DNA of 22,812 bases from Oscillospiraceae bacterium (GTDB lineage Bacteria; Bacillota; Clostridia; Oscillospirales; UBA644). A program made the translations under genes and the position numbers. Location of the stretch: the NCBI GenBank assembly GCA_015067385.1, contig SVMP01000012.1:1-22812 (forward strand). Direction: 5' to 3'. The notes under the pieces are model-generated. The model was not told the origin of the DNA. It was given only the letters and a program-made list of their open reading frames with translations, and ran no database searches. Shown here piece after piece: positions 1-5,682 of this stretch (positions are counted from its first letter, which is position 1; each line of letters starts with the position of its first letter).

Positions 1-297
1 AGCTGCAAGGTCGCCGTCGCCCTGATATGTAAAGATAACATTATCGGGAAGAGCTCTTTTAATACCTGTAGCAACAGCAGGCGCTCTGCCGTGAGGAGCC
101 TGAACCATGTCACAGGAGAAATAGTTGTATGCCATTACCGAGCATCCTACGGGAGCAACGCCGACAGCTGTTCCGAGAACACCGAGTTCTTCAAGAACTT
201 CGCCTACAAGACGGTGAACGATACCGTGGGTACAGCCGGGGCAGTAATGTGTTACCGCATCGGTAAGACCTTTTGTTTTCTGGAATACGATACTCAT
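1..297 (-). CDS. 2-oxoacid:ferredoxin oxidoreductase beta (TPP) subunit, partial
   Basis: N-terminal 99 residues of the thiamine-pyrophosphate-binding subunit of a 2-oxoacid:ferredoxin oxidoreductase; the gene runs off the window start. The translation begins MSIVFQKTKGLTDAVTHYCP. It carries the CPGC motif (about residues 19-22) typical of the beta subunit, the VAPVGCS stretch, and ends in GDGD, the start of the TPP/Mg-binding motif. The start codon shares one base with the stop of the upstream alpha subunit (TAATG), with GGAGG about 9 bases upstream, so the two are translationally coupled. The complex oxidatively decarboxylates a 2-oxoacid with CoA and ferredoxin in the cytoplasm of anaerobes. 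Whether the substrate is a branched-chain 2-oxoacid or 2-oxoglutarate cannot be decided from this fragment. Confidence 0.93.
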   Translation of the reverse strand, partial: MSIVFQKTKGLTDAVTHYCPGCTHGIVHRLVGEVLEELGVLGTAVGVAPVGCSVMAYNYFSCDMVQAPHGRAPAVATGIKRALPDNVIFTYQGDGDLAA

Positions 298-1364
298 TAT
301 TTGTTACCTCCGTTCAATTCACAGAGTTTTGCATAAACTTCCTTCGGTGTCGTAACGATACCGCCGGTGTGTCTGAGAAGTTCAACGGGTTTTTTGCATT
401 CAACGGCGAGCTTGACGTCGTCTGTCATCTGACCCATGTTGAGCTCAACAGTAAGAATATTTTTAACATTGGGGTTGTCTTTGATCTTGTCAAATGCTTT
501 GGTGGGGAACGGATATACGGTTATGGGGCGGATAAGACCTACCTTGATACCTGCCGCTCTTGCTTCGTCGATAGCGGATTTGGAAACTCTTGCGGCAATA
601 CCCATGGCAACGATGATGATCTCAGCATCTTCGGTCATGTATTCTTCGTATCTCTGTTCGTTTTCGCAAACCTTTGCGTAACGCTCGAAACGTTCGAAGT
701 TCTTTACTTCAAGCTGTTCGGGCTGGAGATAAAGAGAGTTGATTATATTGTGTTCTCTTTCGTTTTTGTGGCCGTTTGTTGCCCAGGGCTTTTCTTTCTT
801 TTCAGGGGTGGGTATGTTGTCGAAAGAAACAGGTTCCATCATCTGACCGAGAGTACCGTCAAGAAGAAGCATTGCGGGCATACGGTATTCTTCAGCTTTG
901 TCGAAAGCGATGAACACATAGTCGATTATTTCCTGAATGCTGTCGGGTGCATAAACGAGAAGATGAGCATCACCGTGACCGGGTGCCTTTGTTGCCTGCC
1001 AATAGTCAGACTGAGAGGGCTGGATACCGCCGAGACCGGGGCCGCCGCGCTGTACGTTTATTATAAGGCAGGGAAGGTCACTGCCGATGATGTAGGAGAT
1101 ACCTTCTGTTTTAAGTGAAATACCCGGAGAAGATGAGCTGGTCATTGTTCTTACGCCTGCAGATGCTGCGCCGAGTACCATGTTGATAGCCGCTACTTCG
1201 CTTTCTGCCTGAAGGAATGTTCCTCCGAGCTTGGGAAGCTTTTTGGAAAAATATGCGGCAACTTCTGTCTGCGGAGTTATGGGATAGCCGAAAAAGTGCA
1301 TACAGCCGGCTCTTATTGCGGCTTCGGCAATCGCTTCGTTGCCTTTCATTAATACTTTATTCAT
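297..1364 (-). CDS. vorB: 2-oxoacid:ferredoxin oxidoreductase alpha subunit (VorB type)
   Basis: 355-residue alpha subunit combining the pyrimidine-binding domain and domain II of the pyruvate:ferredoxin oxidoreductase superfamily. Family hallmarks seen are GNEAIAEAAIRAGC at the N-terminus, FGYPITPQTE (about 25-34), the LQAESEVAAINMVLGA block and the TSSSSPGISLK segment, followed by QRGGPGLGGIQPSQSDYWQA. Length is normal for the separate alpha subunit of four-subunit enzymes. It lies 17 bases after the ferredoxin subunit and overlaps the beta subunit start by one base, so ferredoxin-alpha-beta is one operon; the gamma subunit is presumably beyond the window edge. The name VorB follows the resemblance to proteins annotated as 3-methyl-2-oxobutanoate (2-oxoisovalerate) dehydrogenase subunit; KorA (2-oxoglutarate) is the main alternative. 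Confidence 0.93.
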   Translation of the reverse strand: MNKVLMKGNEAIAEAAIRAGCMHFFGYPITPQTEVAAYFSKKLPKLGGTFLQAESEVAAINMVLGAASAGVRTMTSSSSPGISLKTEGISYIIGSDLPCLIINVQRGGPGLGGIQPSQSDYWQATKAPGHGDAHLLVYAPDSIQEIIDYVFIAFDKAEEYRMPAMLLLDGTLGQMMEPVSFDNIPTPEKKEKPWATNGHKNEREHNIINSLYLQPEQLEVKNFERFERYAKVCENEQRYEEYMTEDAEIIIVAMGIAARVSKSAIDEARAAGIKVGLIRPITVYPFPTKAFDKIKDNPNVKNILTVELNMGQMTDDVKLAVECKKPVELLRHTGGIVTTPKEVYAKLCELNGGNK

Positions 1365-1381
1365 ATTAAAGTCTTCCTTTC

Positions 1382-1591
1382 TTATTCTTTTTCAACCGTG
1401 ATAACGCAATCGGGGCACATCTTCGCACAGAATGCGCATGCGATACACTTTGTTATGTCTGTCATCGCGGCGGGAGAATATCCCTTTTCATTGAGATTTT
1501 CGGTGTCAAGTATAAGGAGTTTCTTCGGACATGCTTCAACGCACAGACCGCAACCCTTGCATCGATTAACATTTATCGTTATCTTGGACAT
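1382..1591 (-). CDS. 2x[4Fe-4S] ferredoxin (delta) subunit of the 2-oxoacid oxidoreductase
   Basis: 69-residue dicluster ferredoxin, first gene of the oxidoreductase operon. Two complete cluster motifs are present: C11-x2-C14-x2-C17-x3-C21-P and C49-x2-C52-x2-C55-x3-C59-P. The protein passes electrons from the TPP site to external ferredoxin. The start at 1591 (MSKITINVNRCKGCG) was chosen over an upstream ATG at 1642 because it has AAAGGGA upstream, removes an unrelated 17-residue extension and leaves room for the extended -10 promoter at 1631-1639. The order delta-alpha-beta matches the usual KorD/VorD-type operon layout. Confidence 0.92.
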   Translation of the reverse strand: MSKITINVNRCKGCGLCVEACPKKLLILDTENLNEKGYSPAAMTDITKCIACAFCAKMCPDCVITVEKE

Positions 1592-1630
1592 TGTAATATC
1601 CCTTTCATTATAATATAAATATAATAAATT

Positions 1631-1659
1631 ATTATAGCACATGTTTTGTCGGAATGGAA
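1631..1659 (-). promoter_or_regulatory. Promoter of the oxidoreductase operon
   Basis: On the minus strand there is an extended -10, TGCTATAAT (1631-1639). A weak -35, TTCCAT (1654-1659), stands 17 bases from TATAAT. It lies about 40 bases before the ferredoxin start. Confidence 0.6.
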
Positions 1660-1759
1660 GAGAAAGCGGATTTTTTTCATAAAAAAGTCAGAAAATACGC
1701 CCTTCCCCTTCCTTATTTTTTTCTCTCTTTTATTTTTTATCGCATTACGAAAAATGATA

Positions 1760-1788
1760 TTGACAATAATTACATAACGTGATAATAT
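1760..1788 (+). promoter_or_regulatory. Strong promoter of the lysis-type operon
   Basis: TTGACA (1760-1765), a 17-base spacer and TAATAT (1783-1788) form a near-consensus sigma-A promoter pointing to the gene at 1884. The -10 box lies inside a perfect palindrome (1779-1794), which suggests that a repressor blocks RNA polymerase here. Confidence 0.8.
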
Positions 1789-1794
1789 TATCAC
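1779..1794. promoter_or_regulatory. Candidate operator: perfect 16-bp palindrome over the -10 box
   Basis: GTGATAATATTATCAC is a perfect 16-bp palindrome covering the -10 box of the lysis-operon promoter. Its GTGA/TCAC ends recur in the second inverted repeat at 1798-1818 and in the XRE promoter palindrome at 4219-4231. Binding by the XRE protein encoded at 3785-4165 is inferred, not shown. Confidence 0.65.
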
Positions 1795-1797
1795 AAT

Positions 1798-1818
1798 AAT
1801 TCACACGTAACGTGAATT
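1798..1818. promoter_or_regulatory. Second candidate operator: inverted repeat near the transcription start
   Basis: Arms AATTCAC (1798-1804) and GTGAATT (1812-1818) are separated by 7 bases, just downstream of the expected start of transcription. The octamer TAACGTGA occurs at 1775-1782 and again at 1808-1815. The copies are 33 bases apart, about three helical turns, which would place two bound proteins on the same DNA face. Confidence 0.5.
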
Positions 1819-1883
1819 ATAATGCTTTTCAGTCGCCTTGAAATAAGTAAAAGCATAATATGTTAATACAAAGGAGATACAGA

Positions 1884-2156
1884 ATGAAACTGATTTCGGA
1901 CAAACGTATAGAATTCAAGAAGATCGGATTCTTATTTTTGTCGGTGTTTACGGTAATATTTGTTTCTGTCGGAAGACTATTTGAGCTTTTCGGTATTTAT
2001 GTGGACACTTCGGCGGACGTTGCGCTCATATATACTGTTTGCGGGTCGTTTGCATCTTACTGTGCGGCGTCTGCAAGTGACAAGATAAATATTGCCAAAA
2101 ACGGCTTTGTTGACCGTCTCGGAACGGATAACGAAAAGGGTGATGGCAGTGAATAA
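1884..2156 (+). CDS. Small two-helix membrane protein, first gene of the lysis-type operon
   Basis: 90-residue protein starting MKLISDKRIEFKKIGFLFL. AAGGAGA lies 6 bases before the ATG at 1884, which is why this start is preferred over the ATG at 1860. Two hydrophobic stretches are visible (about residues 14-31 and 46-63), with a positively charged N-terminus and an acidic, polar C-terminus (DNEKGDGSE). I do not recognise a family with certainty. Size, topology and position immediately before an NlpC/P60 hydrolase and a holin suggest an accessory holin or an antiholin-like protein, but a phage membrane protein of other function is equally possible. Confidence 0.75.
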   Translation: MKLISDKRIEFKKIGFLFLSVFTVIFVSVGRLFELFGIYVDTSADVALIYTVCGSFASYCAASASDKINIAKNGFVDRLGTDNEKGDGSE

Positions 2157-2192
2157 ACTTCTTAATGATGATTTTGGAAAGGCGATGTTTTT

Positions 2193-2780
2193 ATGACAGG
2201 GATAGGGCTTGTTTTAAATTGTAAGAAAATGTTGGATTCAAATACTGTTTATATGTGGGGATGCTACGGTCAGAAGCTTACTTCTGATCTTATCGAACGC
2301 AAAGCTAAACAGTATCCGAACAGATTCAGCGCGGCTCGCAGGGAGTTTTTGCGTACACTTGCCGAGAGCGGTGAATGGTATGCATGTGACTGCGCGGGTC
2401 TTATAAAAAATTATTTCTGGGGCGGATTCGGCAATAAGATCAGATATTCCGCATTAAACGATTACGGTACGGAGAGTATGAAAAAAGCTTCCGTAAGAAC
2501 GGGGAAGATCTCTCAAATGCCGCAAATACCGGGAATCGTTGTTTATAAAAAGGGACATATCGGCGTTTATGCAGGCAACGGAGACGTTATCGAATGCACG
2601 ATCGGCTCACGCGGGGACGGTGTTGTTCTCACGAAACTACCCGAAGCCGGTTGGACCGATTGGTTTTTTGCTCCCGATGTTGATTATGAGGACGATCCGC
2701 CGATTCAAAAAATATATGTTAAACCTAAAATAATTGATGTTTTTAAAAAATTGATAACAAGGAGAGATAAATTAAAATGA
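2193..2780 (+). CDS. NlpC/P60-family cysteine peptidase (endolysin-like)
   Basis: 195-residue cell-wall hydrolase of the NlpC/P60 papain-like fold. Visible elements are the entry motif Y20-MWGCYGQ, the nucleophile motif D66-C67-A-G-L followed by IKNYFWGG, and the GHIGVYAGNG strand with H122 as the catalytic histidine; E134 in the next strand could be the third polar residue. Enzymes of this family cleave peptide-stem bonds of peptidoglycan. No signal peptide is present, as expected of a phage endolysin exported through a holin. The C-terminal tail after residue 165 (basic, rich in K and I) is not a recognised wall-binding domain. Its stop overlaps the holin start (ATGA at 2777-2780), so the two are coupled. 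Confidence 0.85.
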   Translation: MTGIGLVLNCKKMLDSNTVYMWGCYGQKLTSDLIERKAKQYPNRFSAARREFLRTLAESGEWYACDCAGLIKNYFWGGFGNKIRYSALNDYGTESMKKASVRTGKISQMPQIPGIVVYKKGHIGVYAGNGDVIECTIGSRGDGVVLTKLPEAGWTDWFFAPDVDYEDDPPIQKIYVKPKIIDVFKKLITRRDKLK

Positions 2781-3019
2781 AAATAGATTGGAAAAGGAAG
2801 CTTTCTTCAAGAAAATTCTGGGCAATGCTCGCAGCCCTTATTCTTTCTGTTTTAACAGCGTTCGGCGTTCCCGAACTGAAAGGTGAACAGGTCGTTGTTA
2901 TCGTGACGGGAATAGGTGCGATCGCGGTGTATATGTTAGCGGAGGGTGCGGTCGATAAAGAGGCTGTTTCGGGCGGAGAGCATACGGAAGATATTGATGA
3001 AACGGATGATTCGGAATGA
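2777..3019 (+). CDS. Phage holin-like small membrane protein
   Basis: 80-residue protein with a charged amphipathic N-terminus (MKIDWKRKLSSRKFW), two transmembrane segments (about 14-31 and 37-55) separated by a short turn (VPELKGEQ), the VYMLAEGAVDKE motif seen after the second helix in many Firmicute phage holins, and a strongly acidic tail. Holins form pores in the cytoplasmic membrane to release endolysin. AAGGAGA lies upstream at 2759-2765. The start overlaps the stop of the NlpC/P60 gene by four bases, and the stop overlaps the next gene the same way, giving a tightly coupled hydrolase-holin-amidase-like unit. Confidence 0.82.
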   Translation: MKIDWKRKLSSRKFWAMLAALILSVLTAFGVPELKGEQVVVIVTGIGAIAVYMLAEGAVDKEAVSGGEHTEDIDETDDSE

Positions 3020-3570
3020 CTGAAAATCTTGAAAAACGTGTGCATGATTATTCATTGAGAGTCAGCGAGATACTTTGTCCGAACGTAATTTTAGGACGTA
3101 AAGGCAATGTACCGGATACCGTTATCTTTGCTTCGATCGACGATAAAAATTTTCATGAACGCTTTCTCGACGGTGCTTTCGGCAAAGCTCCGCATTATGT
3201 TATTTTGCGTGACGGTACGGTTTTGAATTATATTTCGGTAACGGACAGCTCCTCGTATTTTACAACTTCTCCGTTGTCCGATAATGAAAATTATTTCGCT
3301 AAGGCAAAGGGACTTGTTTCCTTCAGACCCGTTAATGTTGCGTTATATTCGGTTTCGGTCCTTGTTGAAGGCAGCGATGTCAACGACGAACAGCTCCTCG
3401 CCGCCGCGGCGCTTCTTCGCCTTATAAGCATGAAATTTATTCGTGTTTACAGAAAAAAACTGCCGCCGGATGTTAATCACATCATCCCTGCGACAGCCCT
3501 GTCTTCGAAATATTCATTTGGTGCGAAAATTGAGGATATTCTTGAGCTCTTCAAGAAAAAGCCGATCTGA
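3016..3570 (+). CDS. Amidase_2/PGRP-like protein with lost zinc ligands
   Basis: 184-residue protein whose central part follows the N-acetylmuramoyl-L-alanine amidase (amidase_2) layout. It has a first strand VIFAS (36-40), the core motif APHYVILRDGTVLNYIS (58-74), a VNVALYSVSVLVEG strand (106-119) matching the usual NxxSIGIE-type strand, the helix DEQLLAAAALLRLI, and NHIIPATALSSKYSFG (154-169) in place of GHseia-grK-DPG. The first metal histidine is replaced (VIFAS), the WHaG position reads SSYFTTS, and the DPG aspartate is absent; only H155 remains. It is therefore probably catalytically dead and may bind peptidoglycan or act as a regulatory partner. It overlaps the holin gene by ATGA. The fold assignment is by pattern only. 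Confidence 0.6.
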   Translation: MTENLEKRVHDYSLRVSEILCPNVILGRKGNVPDTVIFASIDDKNFHERFLDGAFGKAPHYVILRDGTVLNYISVTDSSSYFTTSPLSDNENYFAKAKGLVSFRPVNVALYSVSVLVEGSDVNDEQLLAAAALLRLISMKFIRVYRKKLPPDVNHIIPATALSSKYSFGAKIEDILELFKKKPI

Positions 3571-3783
3571 TCAAGGCATATTTTCTTCGAGCTTTTCAAT
3601 GCCTATGTCCGAATAAAAATCGCCGCGTTCAATATGCTTCATTTCGTGCTTCAACGCCCTGTCCTGAGCCGAAACCGATAAGTTTGAATTTATATAAACA
3701 TTGTAATCTCCGTTTTCGTCCTTAACGGTAACGCCGTATATTGTGGACGGAAGACGGACGAGCCTTACATATACTTCTTCCAT
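3571..3783 (-). CDS. Short ImmA/IrrE-type metallopeptidase
   Basis: 70-residue protein with the zinc-peptidase signature H46-EMK-H50 in LKHEMKHIERGDFYSD, preceded by the YNVYINSNLS strand. Such short ImmA-like proteins are common next to XRE repressors in Firmicute mobile elements. In the ICEBs1 ImmR/ImmA system the peptidase cleaves the partner repressor to derepress the element; the same role is inferred here. The start lies one base after the stop of the XRE gene. Its stop codon abuts the stop of the convergent amidase-like gene, the two forming TGATCA at 3568-3573. Confidence 0.82.
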   Translation of the reverse strand: MEEVYVRLVRLPSTIYGVTVKDENGDYNVYINSNLSVSAQDRALKHEMKHIERGDFYSDIGIEKLEENMP

Positions 3784-3784
3784 C

Positions 3785-4165
3785 TTATGACTGCTTGAGT
3801 GCCTCTATTATTCTTATTGCTTTTTCAATATCTTCCTTGCTTGCGCTCTTTGAAACGGAGAAGAGCATCTGCATTTCGGGACGGGAATGCAGCATGTTTC
3901 TTAAAGAGATTATTTCTTCGTCGAAACGTGCGTTGTTTTTAAGATTATAGTTCTCATATCCGAGTTCTATATCGTCATTGACAAGCTCTTCGATCGATAC
4001 GTTAAAGTAATCGGCTATCTTTCTTATTGTGGCAAGATCGGGCTCTCGGTTAGCTGTTTCCCACATGGCGATCGTGCTGAGCGCTACGCCCAATTCTTTT
4101 GCAAGCTCACGCTGAGGCATGCCTTTTCTTTTTCGCAGAGCACGTAATTTCAGGTTAAATGACAT
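3785..4165 (-). CDS. XRE-family transcriptional regulator (candidate lysis-operon repressor)
   Basis: 126-residue Cro/C1-type regulator. The helix-turn-helix occupies about residues 6-60 (LRALRKRKGMPQRELAKELGVALSTI continuing to WETANREPDLATIRKIADYFNV), and the tail SRPEMQMLFSVSKSASKEDI with IEALK is shared by many clostridial XRE repressors. The start at 4165 is preferred because the in-frame extension upstream (to 4273) runs through the promoter. The neighbour downstream is an ImmA-like protease, giving a repressor-protease switch. Its own promoter has a 13-bp palindrome in the spacer, suggesting autorepression. The likely target is the promoter at 1760-1788; this is inference from shared GTGA/TCAC half-sites. 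Confidence 0.88.
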   Translation of the reverse strand: MSFNLKLRALRKRKGMPQRELAKELGVALSTIAMWETANREPDLATIRKIADYFNVSIEELVNDDIELGYENYNLKNNARFDEEIISLRNMLHSRPEMQMLFSVSKSASKEDIEKAIRIIEALKQS

Positions 4166-4210
4166 TGTATTTTCAATCCTTTCGGCAGTAATATGAGACC
4201 TATTATTAAT

Positions 4211-4239
4211 ATTATATCTCACTTTAAGTGATTTGTCAA
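4211..4239 (-). promoter_or_regulatory. Consensus promoter of the XRE-ImmA pair with an operator-like palindrome
   Basis: On the minus strand TTGACA (4234-4239), a 17-base spacer and TATAAT (4211-4216) form a perfect consensus promoter. The palindrome TCACTTTAAGTGA (4219-4231) fills the spacer and fits an autoregulatory XRE binding site. Confidence 0.85.
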
Positions 4240-4299
4240 GAGTTTTTTTAGTGTTTTCTGAGAAAAATTTCACGCAAAATTGTATAAATCGGAGGTGTC

Positions 4300-4605
4300 G
4301 TGGTTCTATTGATGTACAGTAAAAAATATTGCGCAGAGCTTGTCAAAATGTATTATGCAAAGGCTTCTCCGGACTTTTATGAACATGAGGCTGTTGAACG
4401 GGCATTGGAGAAAACCGATCCGGAAATGAGGAAAGAGTATGATAAACTTTTTTCTTTCTTTTTTGAGAACGGCAGACGTAACGTTAATGCAGTCGCCATC
4501 GAATTTTTTATTTCGCCCGCAACTGTTTACAGGCGGCTCGACCGACTTTGCGAGGCTGTAAACGACGAACTTTGCGCAATCAAAAATAAATCAGAAGCGG
4601 TTTAA
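4300..4605 (+). CDS. Small helix-turn-helix protein (phage late-regulator-like)
   Basis: About 101 residues, mostly helical and charged, with a C-terminal helix-turn-helix-like segment NVNAVAIEFFISPATVYRRL (about residues 61-80), resembling sigma-70 region 4 and the RinA/ArpU class of phage late-gene activators. The start is uncertain. GGAGGT (4291-4296) precedes a GTG at 4300 by only about four bases, while the in-frame ATG at 4312 is 15 bases away; GTG is chosen. It is divergent from the XRE gene. Function as activator of the lysis operon is a guess from context. Confidence 0.7.
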   Translation: MVLLMYSKKYCAELVKMYYAKASPDFYEHEAVERALEKTDPEMRKEYDKLFSFFFENGRRNVNAVAIEFFISPATVYRRLDRLCEAVNDELCAIKNKSEAV

Positions 4606-4610
4606 AAGGC

Positions 4611-4639
4611 TTGACAAAGATGTTTGGATAATGTATAAT
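4611..4639 (+). promoter_or_regulatory. Consensus promoter of the Gfo/Idh/MocA gene
   Basis: TTGACA (4611-4616), a 17-base spacer and TATAAT (4634-4639) match the sigma-A consensus perfectly. The transcript would start shortly before the GGAGG at 4665. The promoter begins only 6 bases after the preceding stop codon, so the gene is independent of the phage-like cassette. Confidence 0.88.
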
Positions 4640-4675
4640 TGTATAAAATATGTCTCAAAATTCAGGAGGCCTTTT

Positions 4676-5644
4676 ATGCTTAATATTGCTATGCTCTCAC
4701 GTTGGCACGTTCACGCGGACGGTTACGCGAACGATTTCAGAAGAACAGGTAAAGTAAATATCAGCGCTGTTTGGGACGAGGATCCCGTCGAAGGCGCAAA
4801 ATGGGCTGAAAAGCTCGGTGTCGAGTTCATTGCGGATCTCGACGAACTTCTTGCAAGAAAAGATATCGATGCTGTCTGCTGCTGTACTCCCACGACAATG
4901 CACAAAGACGTTCTTATCAAAGCCGCAAATGCAGGCAAACATATCTTCTCCGAAAAAGCTATGGCAACGACCGTTGAGGATTGCCTCGCTATCGAAGAAG
5001 CCGTTAAAAAAAATAACGTCACTTTCATGCTCTCTCTTCCCCATAAGAGCAGACCCGATGTTCAGTTTATCAAAAAAGCTATCGATAACGGCGATTTCGG
5101 CGATGTTACTCTCGTCCGTGTCCGCAACGCCCATAACGGCATGAGCGCAAACTGGCTCCCCGAATACTGGTACGATGAAACGACCGCAGGCGGCGGCGCT
5201 ATGATGGACCTCGGCTGTCACGGTATGTATCTTCTTTCGATGTTCCTCGGCAAACCGAAGAATTATGCGGCTGTTTATTCCGCACCTTTCGGTAGATCCG
5301 TTGACGAAAACGCCGCAGCTCTCATCGAATTCGAAAACGGCGCCACCGGCATTTCCGAAACTTCTTTCATCTCTTACGGCTCTCCGTATATCATCGAGGT
5401 TCACGGCACAAAGGGCGTTCTTATCTCCACCGACGGCGATGTGAAATTCAGAAATTTCAAGACCGAAGAATATCAGAACGGCTTCATTTCACCCAAACTT
5501 CCCAAACCCGGCCCGTATCCCCTCGACCTTTTCGTTGACGTTTGCATTAACGGCGAACCTACCCCCGCAGAGTTCGGCACAAAAGTCGGCATCGAACTTA
5601 CCAGACTTCTGGAAGAAACTTATAAGGTTAATGCTTCAAAATAA
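4676..5644 (+). CDS. Gfo/Idh/MocA-family NAD(P)-dependent oxidoreductase
   Basis: 322-residue sugar/inositol dehydrogenase-like protein. The N-terminal Rossmann domain (about 1-120) includes CCCTPTTMHKDVLIKAANAGKHIFSEKAM; the C-terminal alpha/beta domain carries the GGGAMMDLGCHGMYLL motif (D178, H182) that holds the catalytic Asp-x3-His pair of the family. The usual EKP motif reads EKA (93-95), and the N-terminal loop is SRWHVHADGY rather than a classic GxGxxG; both are subfamily variations. The start at 4676 has GGAGG 6 bases upstream; an upstream in-frame ATG at 4631 lies inside the promoter. Substrate unknown, probably a sugar or cyclitol derivative. It is monocistronic, ending in a strong hairpin terminator. 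Confidence 0.92.
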   Translation: MLNIAMLSRWHVHADGYANDFRRTGKVNISAVWDEDPVEGAKWAEKLGVEFIADLDELLARKDIDAVCCCTPTTMHKDVLIKAANAGKHIFSEKAMATTVEDCLAIEEAVKKNNVTFMLSLPHKSRPDVQFIKKAIDNGDFGDVTLVRVRNAHNGMSANWLPEYWYDETTAGGGAMMDLGCHGMYLLSMFLGKPKNYAAVYSAPFGRSVDENAAALIEFENGATGISETSFISYGSPYIIEVHGTKGVLISTDGDVKFRNFKTEEYQNGFISPKLPKPGPYPLDLFVDVCINGEPTPAEFGTKVGIELTRLLEETYKVNASK

Positions 5645-5649
5645 CAAAA

Positions 5650-5677
5650 AACGGTGTGATCCTCTGGTCACACCGTT
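5650..5677. terminator. Bidirectional hairpin terminator
   Basis: A perfect 10-bp stem AACGGTGTGA / TCACACCGTT with an 8-base loop. It is flanked by AAAAA on the left and a T-rich stretch on the right, between two convergent genes (stops at 5644 and 5683). Confidence 0.85.
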
Positions 5678-5682
5678 AACTT

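Noticed and set aside
273..1118. Long open frame (281 codons) on the plus strand opposite vorB
   Set aside because: It is antisense to a clear VorB-family gene, has no ribosome site or recognisable domain, and is Cys/Phe/Val-rich as expected of a codon-bias shadow.
4283..4288. TATAAA as -10 box for the small HTH gene
   Set aside because: It lies 3 bases before the ribosome site, so the transcript would begin within the site; no -35 is present.
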